Source: an uncultured Gemmiger sp. (lineage in GTDB: Bacteria > Bacillota > Clostridia > Oscillospirales > Ruminococcaceae). From it: 64,000 nt of DNA. The notes beneath the pieces are model-generated. The model ran no database searches. It was not told the origin of the DNA and worked only from the letters and a program-made list of their open reading frames with translations. The stretch lies in assembly GCA_944382785.1 (NCBI GenBank), contig CALWNO010000001.1:62001-126000 (forward strand), given 5' to 3'. A program made the position numbers and the translations under genes. Positions 16,888 to 25,990 of this stretch are shown here, one piece after another; positions within the stretch are counted from its first letter, which is position 1; every line of letters starts with the position of its first letter.

Positions 16888-17898
16888 TCAACCGTGGCAG
16901 AGGGTTGCCGCCCCTGCCCGGACCTTTCCGTCCAGCCAGTGCAGCGCAGCCGCAGCCAACGCGGTAAAAACCAGATAAGCCCCAAACAGCAGCAGGGTAT
17001 CACGACGGGACAAAGCCGCCAGATCAAAGCCTTCCACCAGGCGCAGGATGATCACATGATGCACCAAGAATACAGCATAGGAATACTTGCCCAGCAGTGC
17101 ACACAGGCGCCGCACCGGGCCAACAGCCACAAAATCCGCTGCCAGAATCAGAACCACAAAGGTAGCGGCCCCAAACAGAGCGCAGACAATCTTTGTGTCC
17201 CAGCCTCCCAGAAAACTCTGGACGGCCAGCAGCAGCCCAGCGGCAACAGCCAGCCACACCTGCTTTTTGCGGGAAAGCCCCACCAGCAGCATGCCGAAGA
17301 AGAACTCCGGCAGATGAATGGCCACCAGCCGGGCATCCCATCCGGTCAGATGAATCGCCGTACCCGCCACGCAGGTGACGGCAAAGGTAACCCAGGGATG
17401 CTTGCGGTATCCGTACAGCAGAACCGGAAACAAAAGATACAGAAAAAGGATGCTGCCCAGAAACCATTCGCCCACGCAGGCAAAGTCCTGACCCACCCAT
17501 CCGGCCGCAACCGCGAAATTGTCCAGGCCCAGGACAGTAAGGACCAGGGTAATGGTTTTGGCCCCGGCATAATACCCCGGTCGAAGAACAAAACGAAGGG
17601 AGAAACAGATGGCCCAGGCAAGCCAGAACATGGGATAGACAGCCCGGAACCTCTTTTTGTAGAAGGCTGCCGGTTCAAAGTGTTCCGGCGCCGTATAGCA
17701 CAGCGAAGCCCCGGAAACAATAAAAAACAGGGTGGAGCCAAAGTCGCCCAGATAAATGCCGAAAGGCAATGTGCTGGTAAAAAGTTTGTGAGGCAATGTA
17801 AAGTATCCGGTCACCGAGGCATTGAAATGGATGATCAGAATGCAGATCAATGCCACCGTGCGGATCAGATCCAGATAAAAAAGCCGGGGTTTCTTCAT
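16888..17898 (-). CDS. Membrane acyltransferase (acyltransferase 3 family)
   Basis: Integral membrane protein of about 336 residues with some ten hydrophobic segments. It opens FYLDLIRTVALICILIIHFNAS, with the catalytic pair Arg13 and His24 at the R-x10-H spacing of acyltransferase 3 enzymes such as OatA and O-antigen acetylases. These move acetyl or other acyl groups onto extracellular sugars. It is the last gene of the polysaccharide operon, its ATG overlapping the stop of the upstream RgpF-like gene by four bases, so it probably acetylates the glycan made by those enzymes. The acceptor is inferred from context. There is no clear terminator after it; hprK has its own promoter. Confidence 0.88.
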   Translation of the reverse strand: MKKPRLFYLDLIRTVALICILIIHFNASVTGYFTLPHKLFTSTLPFGIYLGDFGSTLFFIVSGASLCYTAPEHFEPAAFYKKRFRAVYPMFWLAWAICFSLRFVLRPGYYAGAKTITLVLTVLGLDNFAVAAGWVGQDFACVGEWFLGSILFLYLLFPVLLYGYRKHPWVTFAVTCVAGTAIHLTGWDARLVAIHLPEFFFGMLLVGLSRKKQVWLAVAAGLLLAVQSFLGGWDTKIVCALFGAATFVVLILAADFVAVGPVRRLCALLGKYSYAVFLVHHVIILRLVEGFDLAALSRRDTLLLFGAYLVFTALAAAALHWLDGKVRAGAATLCHG

Positions 17899-19376
17899 TT
17901 GTCAGCCTCCCTGCTGTCCAGCAGTGCATGTTTGATTCGTCTGGCCAGCAATTTTCCGGCCCCCGCCGGTGTCTGGACCGGCCACAGGGAAGCCTGGTAT
18001 ACATCGGCGCAGGCCAGTATCTGCCCTTCCGTCCCTGCATCTGCGCTGTAAAATCCGTTTTGCTGTGCCAGCAGAGGAAGCAGCCAGAAATCCTTGCTTT
18101 CCTTGAGCGGCGGCAATCCTTGGGGAAATGCCGCGCCGCGAAGCAGTAGGCATCCTCCATTGGGAACCGGCAGAGGTTGCTCTTCCTCCAAAGGCACCTG
18201 TACATGCAGCTGCTGCATTGCCTTTTTCACAACCGGCAGATCGGTTTGCCACCGCCGCCATTTTGCCCGGGCGTACGCCGGATACAACGGCATAGCGGGG
18301 CCCAGCACCCCCAACGTGGGATGCGCTTCAAACAATGCCGCTGCGGCAGCGGCAGCAGAAGCGTCCCAGGTGGCCTGACCCTCATACCAATGCAGGGGAC
18401 CTTCCCGAAACCAGGACAGGGAAACAGCGTAGATTGTTTCCGGCTGCAGGGTTCTTCCCTGCTCCACCTCTTCTGTACTTAGAAACACCACCGGTTTTCT
18501 CTGCGCACTTTCCGGAATCCGATAATGCCAGTGAAGGTTCTGACTCATCCTTGTCAGCGGCTGCGTGGGAAGCAGACTCCGGATCAGGTCGTCCACCGGG
18601 AAAGCCGTATTATCTTTGACGTAGGTATACAACTGGGCGGCGGCGCGGCCATCCGTACGGCGCAGCTCATCCCCATAAGGTGTGAAAAGGCTCCGCCGTT
18701 TGAAAAACGGACAACCATCCCGGAGAATCAGTTCCATCGGGCAGGCCATGATCGGATTGACGAACACATCGCGCAAGGCTTCCCCATCCACCACCGTATC
18801 CCAGTGGTATCCAAGCCCGGCAAAATGCTCCGTAAACCGTGTTTCGTGGAACCGGATGGACTCCTCATAGGTGTGAGGCAGTGAAATCTTCTGCCAATAC
18901 TGCCAGAAATCCTCGTACATGGGGCGGCGTACCGCAATAAAATGGGATTGAATGTGCTCCGGCACCCGACCTTGGCGGCCAAACCGGCGGCTGCGCATGG
19001 CGTAGTGTCGGCTCAAGCCCCAGAAATCCAATTCCGGGCGGGCCTGCATCTGATCAAACATCTTCTGCAGCGAACAGACCGGACCGGCCAGAGTATAGTT
19101 CATGAGGATGACTTCCTCAAATCCATCCAGAGCCGCCCGGCCTATCTGCAACAGGGCATCCCGATAAGCCCCTACGTCCATTCCTGTATTTTCCCGTTCA
19201 AGAAAGGGAATCTCATTTTCCATCAGCCAAGCACGGCTGTCTTGTGTCAGGGTGCCGTTATGTACAAAGAAAAGGACCCGTGATTGCTTCCTCATGGCTT
19301 GTACCGCAAAACGGCAGGCCGTATCGGCCTGCCCGCGAGGATCATAATGGAAATAAATCACGAGTCTGTTATTCAT
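17895..19376 (-). CDS. RgpF-like polysaccharide glycosyltransferase (short form)
   Basis: A 493-residue protein of the rhamnan synthesis F (RgpF) superfamily. The N-terminal half contains NRLVIYFHYDP, RENTGMDVGAYRDALLQIG, ILMNYTLAGPV, the DFWGLSRHYA block, HIQSHFIAVRRPMY, and ELILRDGCPFFKRRSLF, which parallel the upstream 648-residue RgpF protein segment by segment. The C-terminal half differs and lacks the second RGRD-type domain. RgpF proteins add side-chain or rhamnose residues to cell-wall polysaccharides. The open frame reaches 19451; I chose the ATG at 19376, where homology to the paralogue begins. Its ribosome site is weak. It follows the long RgpF after 11 bases. Confidence 0.85.
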   Translation of the reverse strand: MNNRLVIYFHYDPRGQADTACRFAVQAMRKQSRVLFFVHNGTLTQDSRAWLMENEIPFLERENTGMDVGAYRDALLQIGRAALDGFEEVILMNYTLAGPVCSLQKMFDQMQARPELDFWGLSRHYAMRSRRFGRQGRVPEHIQSHFIAVRRPMYEDFWQYWQKISLPHTYEESIRFHETRFTEHFAGLGYHWDTVVDGEALRDVFVNPIMACPMELILRDGCPFFKRRSLFTPYGDELRRTDGRAAAQLYTYVKDNTAFPVDDLIRSLLPTQPLTRMSQNLHWHYRIPESAQRKPVVFLSTEEVEQGRTLQPETIYAVSLSWFREGPLHWYEGQATWDASAAAAAAALFEAHPTLGVLGPAMPLYPAYARAKWRRWQTDLPVVKKAMQQLHVQVPLEEEQPLPVPNGGCLLLRGAAFPQGLPPLKESKDFWLLPLLAQQNGFYSADAGTEGQILACADVYQASLWPVQTPAGAGKLLARRIKHALLDSREADK

Positions 19377-19387
19377 GGTGCTGTTTC

Positions 19388-21334
19388 TCAATCTTCGTAA
19401 GGGGCACCGTGCGGGCCGAACACCGCGCGCTTTGCATGCATCATCCCCCAATACATGCCGCTGGGCATGCGGTCCCGCAGCCAGTTGCGGGTACGCCGCC
19501 GCCGGCTGTTGGCATAGGGACCATAGGTCCGGAACAGGCCGAAATGCCGTTTGCGGGAGAAGGCAATGGCCGCCTGCGAAGCGTTGCCGAAAGTGGTACA
19601 GTTAAACACGCGGGCCAAAGGCCGGATCAATCCGCTGGCATAGGCCTGCATGGCATCACACCGGCTGACGGCAAACTCGGTGCTCATGAGCTGAGCCGGA
19701 TAATATCCCGCCGCCTGAGCCACGAAAGGATAGATCCGTTCAATGGCATGGCTGATGGTGCCATCCTGCGGCAAGGGTTCCGGCGGAAAGTCTTCATGTT
19801 TCCAACCATGATCAAACAGGGGAGCCAATGCGGCCGGACGGAACCAGAAAACACTGCCGAAGGGGGCAATGGGGGCCTTTTCCCCCGACATGGGAACGTT
19901 CAGCCCCAGTGTTTTGGCCAACTGCTTGGTGTTGTCAAAATTGGGGCCCCAGCCGTTGGAACACATGTTCATAAAATACAATCCATGGGTGGGAAACGGC
20001 GGGCACAGAATACCCAGGCGCGGGTCTTTCTCAAACTCACACAGGACATTCAATACATGATCGGCATTCTTGCAGACGTTTTCGTTGCACACATACCCGA
20101 AACTGGCGCCCACGCTGCCGGGCTTGGTCTGGATGGCCTTTTTATCGTGCATGAAGCAGGCGTAATCATACCCCTTCAGATAAGGGGCTAGGTCACACAG
20201 GAAAGCGGCCACATCGCGTCCCCGGTTTTCCACCGTCACCACTGTTACACTGTGCAGCGGCACAGCGGCAAAGGCCTTTTCGATCTGCTGCTTTTTCTCC
20301 TCCGTGTTGGTAGAGATAAAAACATCTGTTTCCGGCGGCATATTGCGGGCAAAGTCCATACTTTGCGGCAGCATGTCCATGAAATACAGGTGCATGGCCA
20401 GAGCAATACGCCGGGTTTTACGCACATTCTGCGCACAGGGTTCATCCTGCAAGGTGGGCATGATCAGCCGCGTCAGGCTCAGGTCGCGGGTAAAGTCAAA
20501 GGGATGCATGGTGCGGATCATATTGGACCAGATCAGATCCAGGGGATAATCGGTGTGGTCCCGCAGATAGGCGTACAATTCCCGCACAGGTTCGCCCGCG
20601 GTATCATTCAGGTATGCTTCATACTCATGCATAAAGCTGCGCCGCTTGAACAGAGGACATTTTTTGTCGCGCAGCAGACGCGCCGGACACACAAGAAGCG
20701 GATAATCGGTAAAATCCTTCAGATCATCCGTCTTGACATACACATCCCACTTGTACCCTTTGTCCTCAAAGATCTTGGTAAAGACAGACTCGTACCGCTG
20801 CACAGAATCGGTATAGCCGTTGATCATCGGCATTTCGTCCCAATATTTCTGCAGATCGGCGGACTGAATAAATCGTTTACGATACACAATGAAGTGAGAC
20901 TGGATATGCACCGGCAAAAAATCAAAGATATGCTTGCCCTTGAAGGGGTTTCCTTCAGCACCATGATGGATGGTCAACCCCCAGAAATCCAGATCCTGGT
21001 TCTGTGCCATGGTGTCAAACATTTCCTGCAGCGGACGAACCGGCCCCATCAAGGTGGAGTTGGTCATGACCACTTCATCAAATTCACTCAGCCGCTGCCA
21101 GCCGTATTGATCCAGAGCTGTTTTGTACGCCCACACATCCAGGCCTTTGTTTTCGCGCACAATGATATTGTCGGTGAAGCGGCTGAAAGCCTGACGGCCC
21201 TGATCGCTGAGCTTGCCGTTGCACACCACAACCAGTTCCGTAAGGTTTTTCACCAGATCGTTCAGATAATAGACGAGGAAATCGTCCACATACCCTTGCT
21301 TTTCAAAGAAAAAAAAGATTCCCAGTCGTTTCAT
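19388..21334 (-). CDS. RgpF-family rhamnan synthesis glycosyltransferase
   Basis: A 648-residue cytoplasmic protein with two similar halves. The first (residues 1-310) holds VRENKGLDVWAYKTAL, MTNSTLMGPVRP, the DFWGLTIHHG block, HIQSHFIVYRKRF and CPLFKRRSF. The second (from about 330) holds ALAMHLYFMDMLPQSMDFA, TVENRGRDVAAFLCDLAPYL, YDYACFMHDKKA, and a region typical of the RgpF C-terminus. Streptococcal RgpF helps build the rhamnose-glucose cell-wall polysaccharide. The ATG at 21334 has AAAGGATGCTCC upstream. It follows the epimerase gene after 21 bases. Linkage and sugar cannot be told from sequence. Confidence 0.9.
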   Translation of the reverse strand: MKRLGIFFFFEKQGYVDDFLVYYLNDLVKNLTELVVVCNGKLSDQGRQAFSRFTDNIIVRENKGLDVWAYKTALDQYGWQRLSEFDEVVMTNSTLMGPVRPLQEMFDTMAQNQDLDFWGLTIHHGAEGNPFKGKHIFDFLPVHIQSHFIVYRKRFIQSADLQKYWDEMPMINGYTDSVQRYESVFTKIFEDKGYKWDVYVKTDDLKDFTDYPLLVCPARLLRDKKCPLFKRRSFMHEYEAYLNDTAGEPVRELYAYLRDHTDYPLDLIWSNMIRTMHPFDFTRDLSLTRLIMPTLQDEPCAQNVRKTRRIALAMHLYFMDMLPQSMDFARNMPPETDVFISTNTEEKKQQIEKAFAAVPLHSVTVVTVENRGRDVAAFLCDLAPYLKGYDYACFMHDKKAIQTKPGSVGASFGYVCNENVCKNADHVLNVLCEFEKDPRLGILCPPFPTHGLYFMNMCSNGWGPNFDNTKQLAKTLGLNVPMSGEKAPIAPFGSVFWFRPAALAPLFDHGWKHEDFPPEPLPQDGTISHAIERIYPFVAQAAGYYPAQLMSTEFAVSRCDAMQAYASGLIRPLARVFNCTTFGNASQAAIAFSRKRHFGLFRTYGPYANSRRRRTRNWLRDRMPSGMYWGMMHAKRAVFGPHGAPYED

Positions 21335-21355
21335 GGAGCATCCTTTCCGTTTTTG

Positions 21356-22201
21356 TCAGGCGTTCAGACCGGCATCCTGCATGATCTGCCGGATCTCGGT
21401 GGGGTCGCCCCATACGCCGGGGCTGTCATACGGACGATCGGGGAAGGCACCGTAATCCAGCTTGATCTTGTAATTTTTGTCCTTCAAGAACTGTTCCACC
21501 CGCTGGGCCAGCGAAATAGGCTTGCCGGTACAGACATTGATGATACCGTCAATTTTTTCCTGCACACTGGCAGCCACAATCATCCGGGCCAGTTCGTCCA
21601 CATCGATGAAGTCATAGAGATTCTTGCCGCTGGTAAAGGGAAAGGTTTTCTTTCCATCCAGTTCAGCCTGGGTGATCTTGGCAAAGATGGAGCTGCCGTG
21701 AGCCTCATCACCGGTAATATAATATGCGCGCAGCCAGTGCAGGCGGCAACCGGTGTCTGCCAGCGAGAGCATCAGGCTCTGCCGGAGGGCATTTTTGGCA
21801 ATGCCGTACTGGCTTTGGGGATTGCAGGGAGTATCGGCTTTGATCGGGCCTTCCCAATATCCGACCTCATGCATGGTTCCCATGACAGAGAGAGCAGGCA
21901 GACCACCGGCAGCCATGTTGTTCAGGAACACCGTATGGCTGGACAGGTCTTTCATATGACTGGAAGCATTGTGCCGAAATCCGTCACGCCAGGCCATATG
22001 GATGCAGACATCCGGACTGCCGAGAGCACGGTAGATTCCCTTATCCCCACTGAAAAGAGGGACATCACAAAATTCGGCACGCTCGTCCACGCCTTTGAAA
22101 GCGAAGTCGGCCGCGATGACCTGATATCCCATGTCCAGTGCCGTCTTGACAACATGGCGGCCAATATATCCGGCAGCGCCGGTCACAAGAATCTTTTTCA
22201 T
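21356..22201 (-). CDS. NAD-dependent sugar epimerase/dehydratase (extended SDR)
   Basis: Rossmann-fold nucleotide-sugar enzyme of 281 residues. MKKILVTGAAGYIGRHVVKTA is the NAD-binding GxxGxxG motif, VLGTMH-type serine is in ALSVMGTMHEVGYWEG, and YGIAK carries the catalytic tyrosine and lysine. It is shorter than GalE or RmlB and resembles the reductases and epimerases that finish deoxy-sugar precursors, such as RmlD-like or talose-forming enzymes. The ATG at 22201 overlaps the preceding glycosyltransferase stop as ATGA. It probably supplies an activated sugar for the linked transferases; the exact product is unknown. Confidence 0.85.
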   Translation of the reverse strand: MKKILVTGAAGYIGRHVVKTALDMGYQVIAADFAFKGVDERAEFCDVPLFSGDKGIYRALGSPDVCIHMAWRDGFRHNASSHMKDLSSHTVFLNNMAAGGLPALSVMGTMHEVGYWEGPIKADTPCNPQSQYGIAKNALRQSLMLSLADTGCRLHWLRAYYITGDEAHGSSIFAKITQAELDGKKTFPFTSGKNLYDFIDVDELARMIVAASVQEKIDGIINVCTGKPISLAQRVEQFLKDKNYKIKLDYGAFPDRPYDSPGVWGDPTEIRQIMQDAGLNA

Positions 22202-23235
22202 TTTAACAGTTTCTCCTCCTTGTTCGGAAGATAGGCATACAGCCCCTGGGTATGGGTAGCATACAGGAATGCAGCCACCGCCTGCTTTTTATTGTGCCCT
22301 GCCACACGCAAAAAGTCAAGTGCACTGCTCTTTCCATCCATATCCCGCAAAGCCCGGCGCAGTGTGCGCCAGGCACGGCGACAGACAGCATCGGAAGCAC
22401 GGCAATCCCGAAGCTGGTGCATCAGAAACGTGATAAACTCTGCCTTCCGCGCCGCCCATACATCGGCAAAACGCCCATTTTCGCACCGGGATTCGGCGGC
22501 GCGATACTCCGCACGTACCCAGTTGGGAAGGGTCTGCACCCGAGCAACCACCGCTCGTACGGTGGCGGCAGAGGTACTGTCGGAGCGCTCATAGTGCCGG
22601 TAAAAAGGAACCGGGTCAAACACCGCCCCGGCATTATGGGCATATACTTCCGCGTTGAACAGAAAATCTTCCAGGCCAAAACGGCAGTTTTCGTCAAAGC
22701 GGATATCCTGCAGGAAATCCCGGCGATAGAAGGTGTTCCACACAAACTGGGGTCCGCTGTTTGACAAAAATTGCAAATAAGCGGTGCCGTCTTTGCCGGC
22801 CGGCAACCGGCAGGGACTTCCTTCCGCGTGGGGCAGCGTAACCATATAACCGGCATCGGTCTGGCGTTGCAGTTCATAACCCCCGCGAATCATCTCAGCA
22901 CCGGTTTCCCTGATCAGATTTTCGGCTCGCTGCAGGGCATTCGGCATATAGCAATCATCATCATCGCAAAAGCCGACATACATTCCCTTTGCCTGAGCAA
23001 GTCCCGCATTGCGCGCCGCGCAGATTCCGCCGTTTTTCTGCGAGAAGACCCGGACGCGAGAATCCTGCTCTGCCAGTTTTCGGCATAAATCGATGCTGCC
23101 GTCCCGGGAGCCGTCATCCACCAGCAGCAGTTCCAGATCCCTGACCGACTGCCCCAGAATGCTGTCTGCGGCAGCCTGCAGAGTTTCAACTGCATTGTAT
23201 ACCGGTATGATGATACTGAACAGCGGTTGCTGCAT
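22198..23235 (-). CDS. GT2 family glycosyltransferase
   Basis: GT-A fold transferase of 345 residues. FSIIIPVYNAVETLQAAADS, LLLVDDGSRDGS, NGGICAARNAGLAQAKG and the metal-binding FCDDDD form a complete catalytic domain in residues 1-105. The C-terminal part holds FGLEDFLFNAEVY, with the catalytic-base ED, and an extension to the end with no recognised domain. A GTG at 23244 is possible, but AGGTG six bases before the ATG at 23235 favours that start. The ATG lies five bases after the stop of the COG5610 gene, so translation is coupled. Donor and acceptor are unknown. Confidence 0.9.
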   Translation of the reverse strand: MQQPLFSIIIPVYNAVETLQAAADSILGQSVRDLELLLVDDGSRDGSIDLCRKLAEQDSRVRVFSQKNGGICAARNAGLAQAKGMYVGFCDDDDCYMPNALQRAENLIRETGAEMIRGGYELQRQTDAGYMVTLPHAEGSPCRLPAGKDGTAYLQFLSNSGPQFVWNTFYRRDFLQDIRFDENCRFGLEDFLFNAEVYAHNAGAVFDPVPFYRHYERSDSTSAATVRAVVARVQTLPNWVRAEYRAAESRCENGRFADVWAARKAEFITFLMHQLRDCRASDAVCRRAWRTLRRALRDMDGKSSALDFLRVAGHNKKQAVAAFLYATHTQGLYAYLPNKEEKLLK

Positions 23236-23240
23236 CACTG

Positions 23241-25076
23241 TCACCTTCCATGTTTGCTTTTCATCATTTCATACAGCCGCGCATAGGGAAGCGGCAGCCG
23301 GAATGTCTCTTTCAAAAAGGCATTTTTCCATCTGGACTGACGCAAATCGGCGGCAAACGTTTTGGGGTGCCTCAGGTACAGACCAAAGTTTTTGGGCGCA
23401 GCCAGTGCCCAGGTGGCACCGTCTTCCACCGTAATGGACCCCAATGCCCGGATATCCTCCCGCTTTGGGTTGCGCACCAGATCCAAGTACGCATCGGTCA
23501 GCAGATCCACCGGCAGGGACAGCTTTTCCCACGGGCTGCTGCGCCACTCTCGGGCAAAACGAAGTGCGGCGTCCTGAACGCGTCCAATGCGCTCATCCGG
23601 CTTCGTTTGCTCCAACAGGGGCTCCATTTTCCCCTGCTGTTCCCTGTAACCAATGGTTGCTCCGCAAGGCTCCGAAATCAGACGTTCCAGCATGGGCTGT
23701 CCCACCCAATACCACAGCGGTGCCGGGTTGCCTGCAAACAGGAAAGCCCGGGCGCGCTCAGACGGAAGAGTCTGGTGCAGGCGGGAATCACAGGCAAGAC
23801 AGGCGCCTTGCATATCTGTCATGCAAAGGCGTTCCAAAATTCGCTGGGTCGTGCCGCCGCTGCCTATATCCACAAGAACCGGTGGGTTTTCCCGCAGGCA
23901 ATTCTGCCGCAGGTAAGCACGAATTCTTTCCGCTTGTTCCCGCACCGAGATGCCTGCCGTGGTTTTGCTCAGCGCAGCAATACCCAGAAGCTGATCCTGA
24001 ACCGCAGGCAAAAGAGGGCGGGTCCGAAGATCCACCGTCTGCCGCACATCGGCCCCGTGCAACGCTGCGGAAGTGTCAAACCCGCAATACGCCAGTACCT
24101 GACCGACGGAGAGGACCTGCCGCGGCAACGCATCGGCAAGCAGGGACAGTCCTTCCCTGTTCATGGGAAGCTGCAGCAGCGCCGGGCAAAGACTGCGTCT
24201 GGAAACCTTCAGATAGTCTGCCTGTCGGCCATAAAGTTCCTGATAGATCCGGCGTACCAGAAACATGTCACGAGCCAGAAATACCAGACGATTGGCATCC
24301 GCTTTGCCGTATGTCTCATGCAGCCAGACGGCAAAGGCGGTGAGGAGCGGTCCGATCACGCCAAACCCCAGCGCATCCAGCTGATTATCCGCATCCTGCA
24401 GCCGGTTCCGCACAAAGGCATACAAAGCACCCTGCCGGGCATCTGTCGGCCTCGGAACGTGGAGCGGCATCGCCGGCGGTGGAACCAGAAATCCCCGGAT
24501 TCCCGCCAAAGCGGCTCCCAGAATGTCCACGCGCCGGTCATTCCCCACAAACAAAATCTGAGAGGGCGAGAGTGACTTCTCCTGCAAAAAGACCCGAAAC
24601 AGTTTTCCGCTTCGCTTTTGGACCCCATATTCGGAGGAAACATAAACCCCGTCCAGGAAATCAAACCCGCAGCGCTTGAGCAAGGCGGAAATCTGATGTC
24701 CGGACAAATACATATCCGAAATCGCGTATACTGTCTTTCCCTGTGCTTTCAGAGAGCGGGCGATTGTCAGAAGCTTCCGGTTGGGTACACAGACCTTCAA
24801 TTCCGCCTCGAACTCGGCGGCCGGGTCCGCACCCGCCAGCGGCGGCTGGGCGTAAATTTGTTCCAGCGTGACTTCCCCACCGGATTGGCGTGCCATGGCT
24901 TCTGCAGCTTGCCTTTTGGCGGCAAAGCCCTGTACGGCCAGACCGGTTTCTTCCATCAAAACAAACAAATCAGACGGAGTCGCCGTGTCCCGGAACAAAA
25001 GCGTGTCAAACACATCAAAGGCTACCACGCCGTATGATCCGGCAGCTTTGATCAATTTCTGTTCCCAATGTTGCAT
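23241..25076 (-). CDS. COG5610-type HAD-like protein linked to polysaccharide synthesis
   Basis: A 611-residue protein whose N-terminal 220 residues are HAD-like. Motif I is FDVFDTLLFRD with the nucleophile Asp21; motif II is YAISDMYLS, followed by a cap and IVFVGNDRRVDILGA for the metal-binding acidic motif. At the second catalytic position (+2 from the nucleophile) there is Phe23 instead of Asp, as in haloacid dehalogenases, so simple phosphatase activity is doubtful. The C-terminal two thirds contain NRLVFLARDMFLVRRIYQEL and PVLVDIGSGGTTQRIL, recurrent in this family, which is found in capsule and wall-polysaccharide clusters but has no settled function. The ATG at 25076 has GGAGTACA before it. 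It lies 18 bases after the GlfT-like gene. Confidence 0.82.
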   Translation of the reverse strand: MQHWEQKLIKAAGSYGVVAFDVFDTLLFRDTATPSDLFVLMEETGLAVQGFAAKRQAAEAMARQSGGEVTLEQIYAQPPLAGADPAAEFEAELKVCVPNRKLLTIARSLKAQGKTVYAISDMYLSGHQISALLKRCGFDFLDGVYVSSEYGVQKRSGKLFRVFLQEKSLSPSQILFVGNDRRVDILGAALAGIRGFLVPPPAMPLHVPRPTDARQGALYAFVRNRLQDADNQLDALGFGVIGPLLTAFAVWLHETYGKADANRLVFLARDMFLVRRIYQELYGRQADYLKVSRRSLCPALLQLPMNREGLSLLADALPRQVLSVGQVLAYCGFDTSAALHGADVRQTVDLRTRPLLPAVQDQLLGIAALSKTTAGISVREQAERIRAYLRQNCLRENPPVLVDIGSGGTTQRILERLCMTDMQGACLACDSRLHQTLPSERARAFLFAGNPAPLWYWVGQPMLERLISEPCGATIGYREQQGKMEPLLEQTKPDERIGRVQDAALRFAREWRSSPWEKLSLPVDLLTDAYLDLVRNPKREDIRALGSITVEDGATWALAAPKNFGLYLRHPKTFAADLRQSRWKNAFLKETFRLPLPYARLYEMMKSKHGR

Positions 25077-25094
25077 TGTACTCCGTCCTGCGTA

Positions 25095-25988
25095 TTATTC
25101 TTCAATTTTTGGGATCGGCGGGTCAAACCTGACACCCGCAGCAAACCCCTTCCAGATAATCGTCAGACGCTGCCACCGTTTCCCGCTTTTGCTTGTCAGT
25201 ACCTGCAGGCTGTGCCAGGCAAATTTTGTCACCAACCATACCCAGCCGGCAGGACCTTCTCTTCGATACAGATAAACGTCATTGCGGTAAAAATACCGAT
25301 AGCGTTCCCAGCGGGAAGGCACATCAGCAGCAATGTTGACAACAGTAGCGTTTTGCATGGCATGCACCACCCGGCTTTCCGAGACTGTATAGCAGGGCAC
25401 CTGCTTGGAAATGCGGCGGGTGTATTCCCAGTCATCCGACCAGATAAAAAATTCCGCAATAGGCAGTCCCACACAGCGTACGGTATCAGCACGCAGAAAC
25501 AAGGAAACAAAGCTTGCCATCACGCTGAGCACCATTTTCTGGGCATACCCGTCTATATCCCGGTACGGCGTTTTGCGCTGCCGGTTCATGGGCTGATCCT
25601 GCCCTTCCGGTGTCAAAGCCCGGGAAGAGAGCCAGCCGTATTTTCCTGCCAGCTCCCGATCTGCCTGCAGGAGCGCCTTCAGTGCCCCCGGTTCCGGCAA
25701 CGTATCATCATCCATGACCCAGATATAGGTATACCCGGCCTGTACGGCCTGGTGAATGCCGTAAGAGAATCCCCCGGCTCCTCCCAGATTTTTTCCGGTA
25801 TTCCGGTATTGTACCTGAGGTACACCCAGAGCGCGGACCGCATCCTCTGTGCCGTCCGTACTGGCGTTATCAAACACCAGAATATCCAGCAGCGGCTCCT
25901 GCTGGGAATGCAGGGCCTGCAGACAACGGCACAGCAATTCCTTGCGGTTGTATGTCACAACCACTGCTGCAATTCTGCCCTGTTGCAT
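25095..25988 (-). CDS. GT2 glycosyltransferase, galactofuranosyltransferase-like
   Basis: A 297-residue GT-A enzyme. IAAVVVTYNRKELLCRCLQAL opens the nucleotide-sugar fold; NTGKNLGGAGGFSYGI, YIWVMDDDTLPEPGAL with the DDD metal site, and AEFFIWSDDWEYTRRI with the catalytic acidic pair match the pattern of GlfT-type UDP-galactofuranose transferases and related rhamnosyltransferases. There is no mutase (glf) in the window, so a galactofuranose donor is not proven. The ATG at 25988 has AAGGACTGACT before it and lies two bases after the stop of the DUF4422 gene. Confidence 0.88.
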   Translation of the reverse strand: MQQGRIAAVVVTYNRKELLCRCLQALHSQQEPLLDILVFDNASTDGTEDAVRALGVPQVQYRNTGKNLGGAGGFSYGIHQAVQAGYTYIWVMDDDTLPEPGALKALLQADRELAGKYGWLSSRALTPEGQDQPMNRQRKTPYRDIDGYAQKMVLSVMASFVSLFLRADTVRCVGLPIAEFFIWSDDWEYTRRISKQVPCYTVSESRVVHAMQNATVVNIAADVPSRWERYRYFYRNDVYLYRREGPAGWVWLVTKFAWHSLQVLTSKSGKRWQRLTIIWKGFAAGVRFDPPIPKIEE

Positions 25989-25990
25989 AG

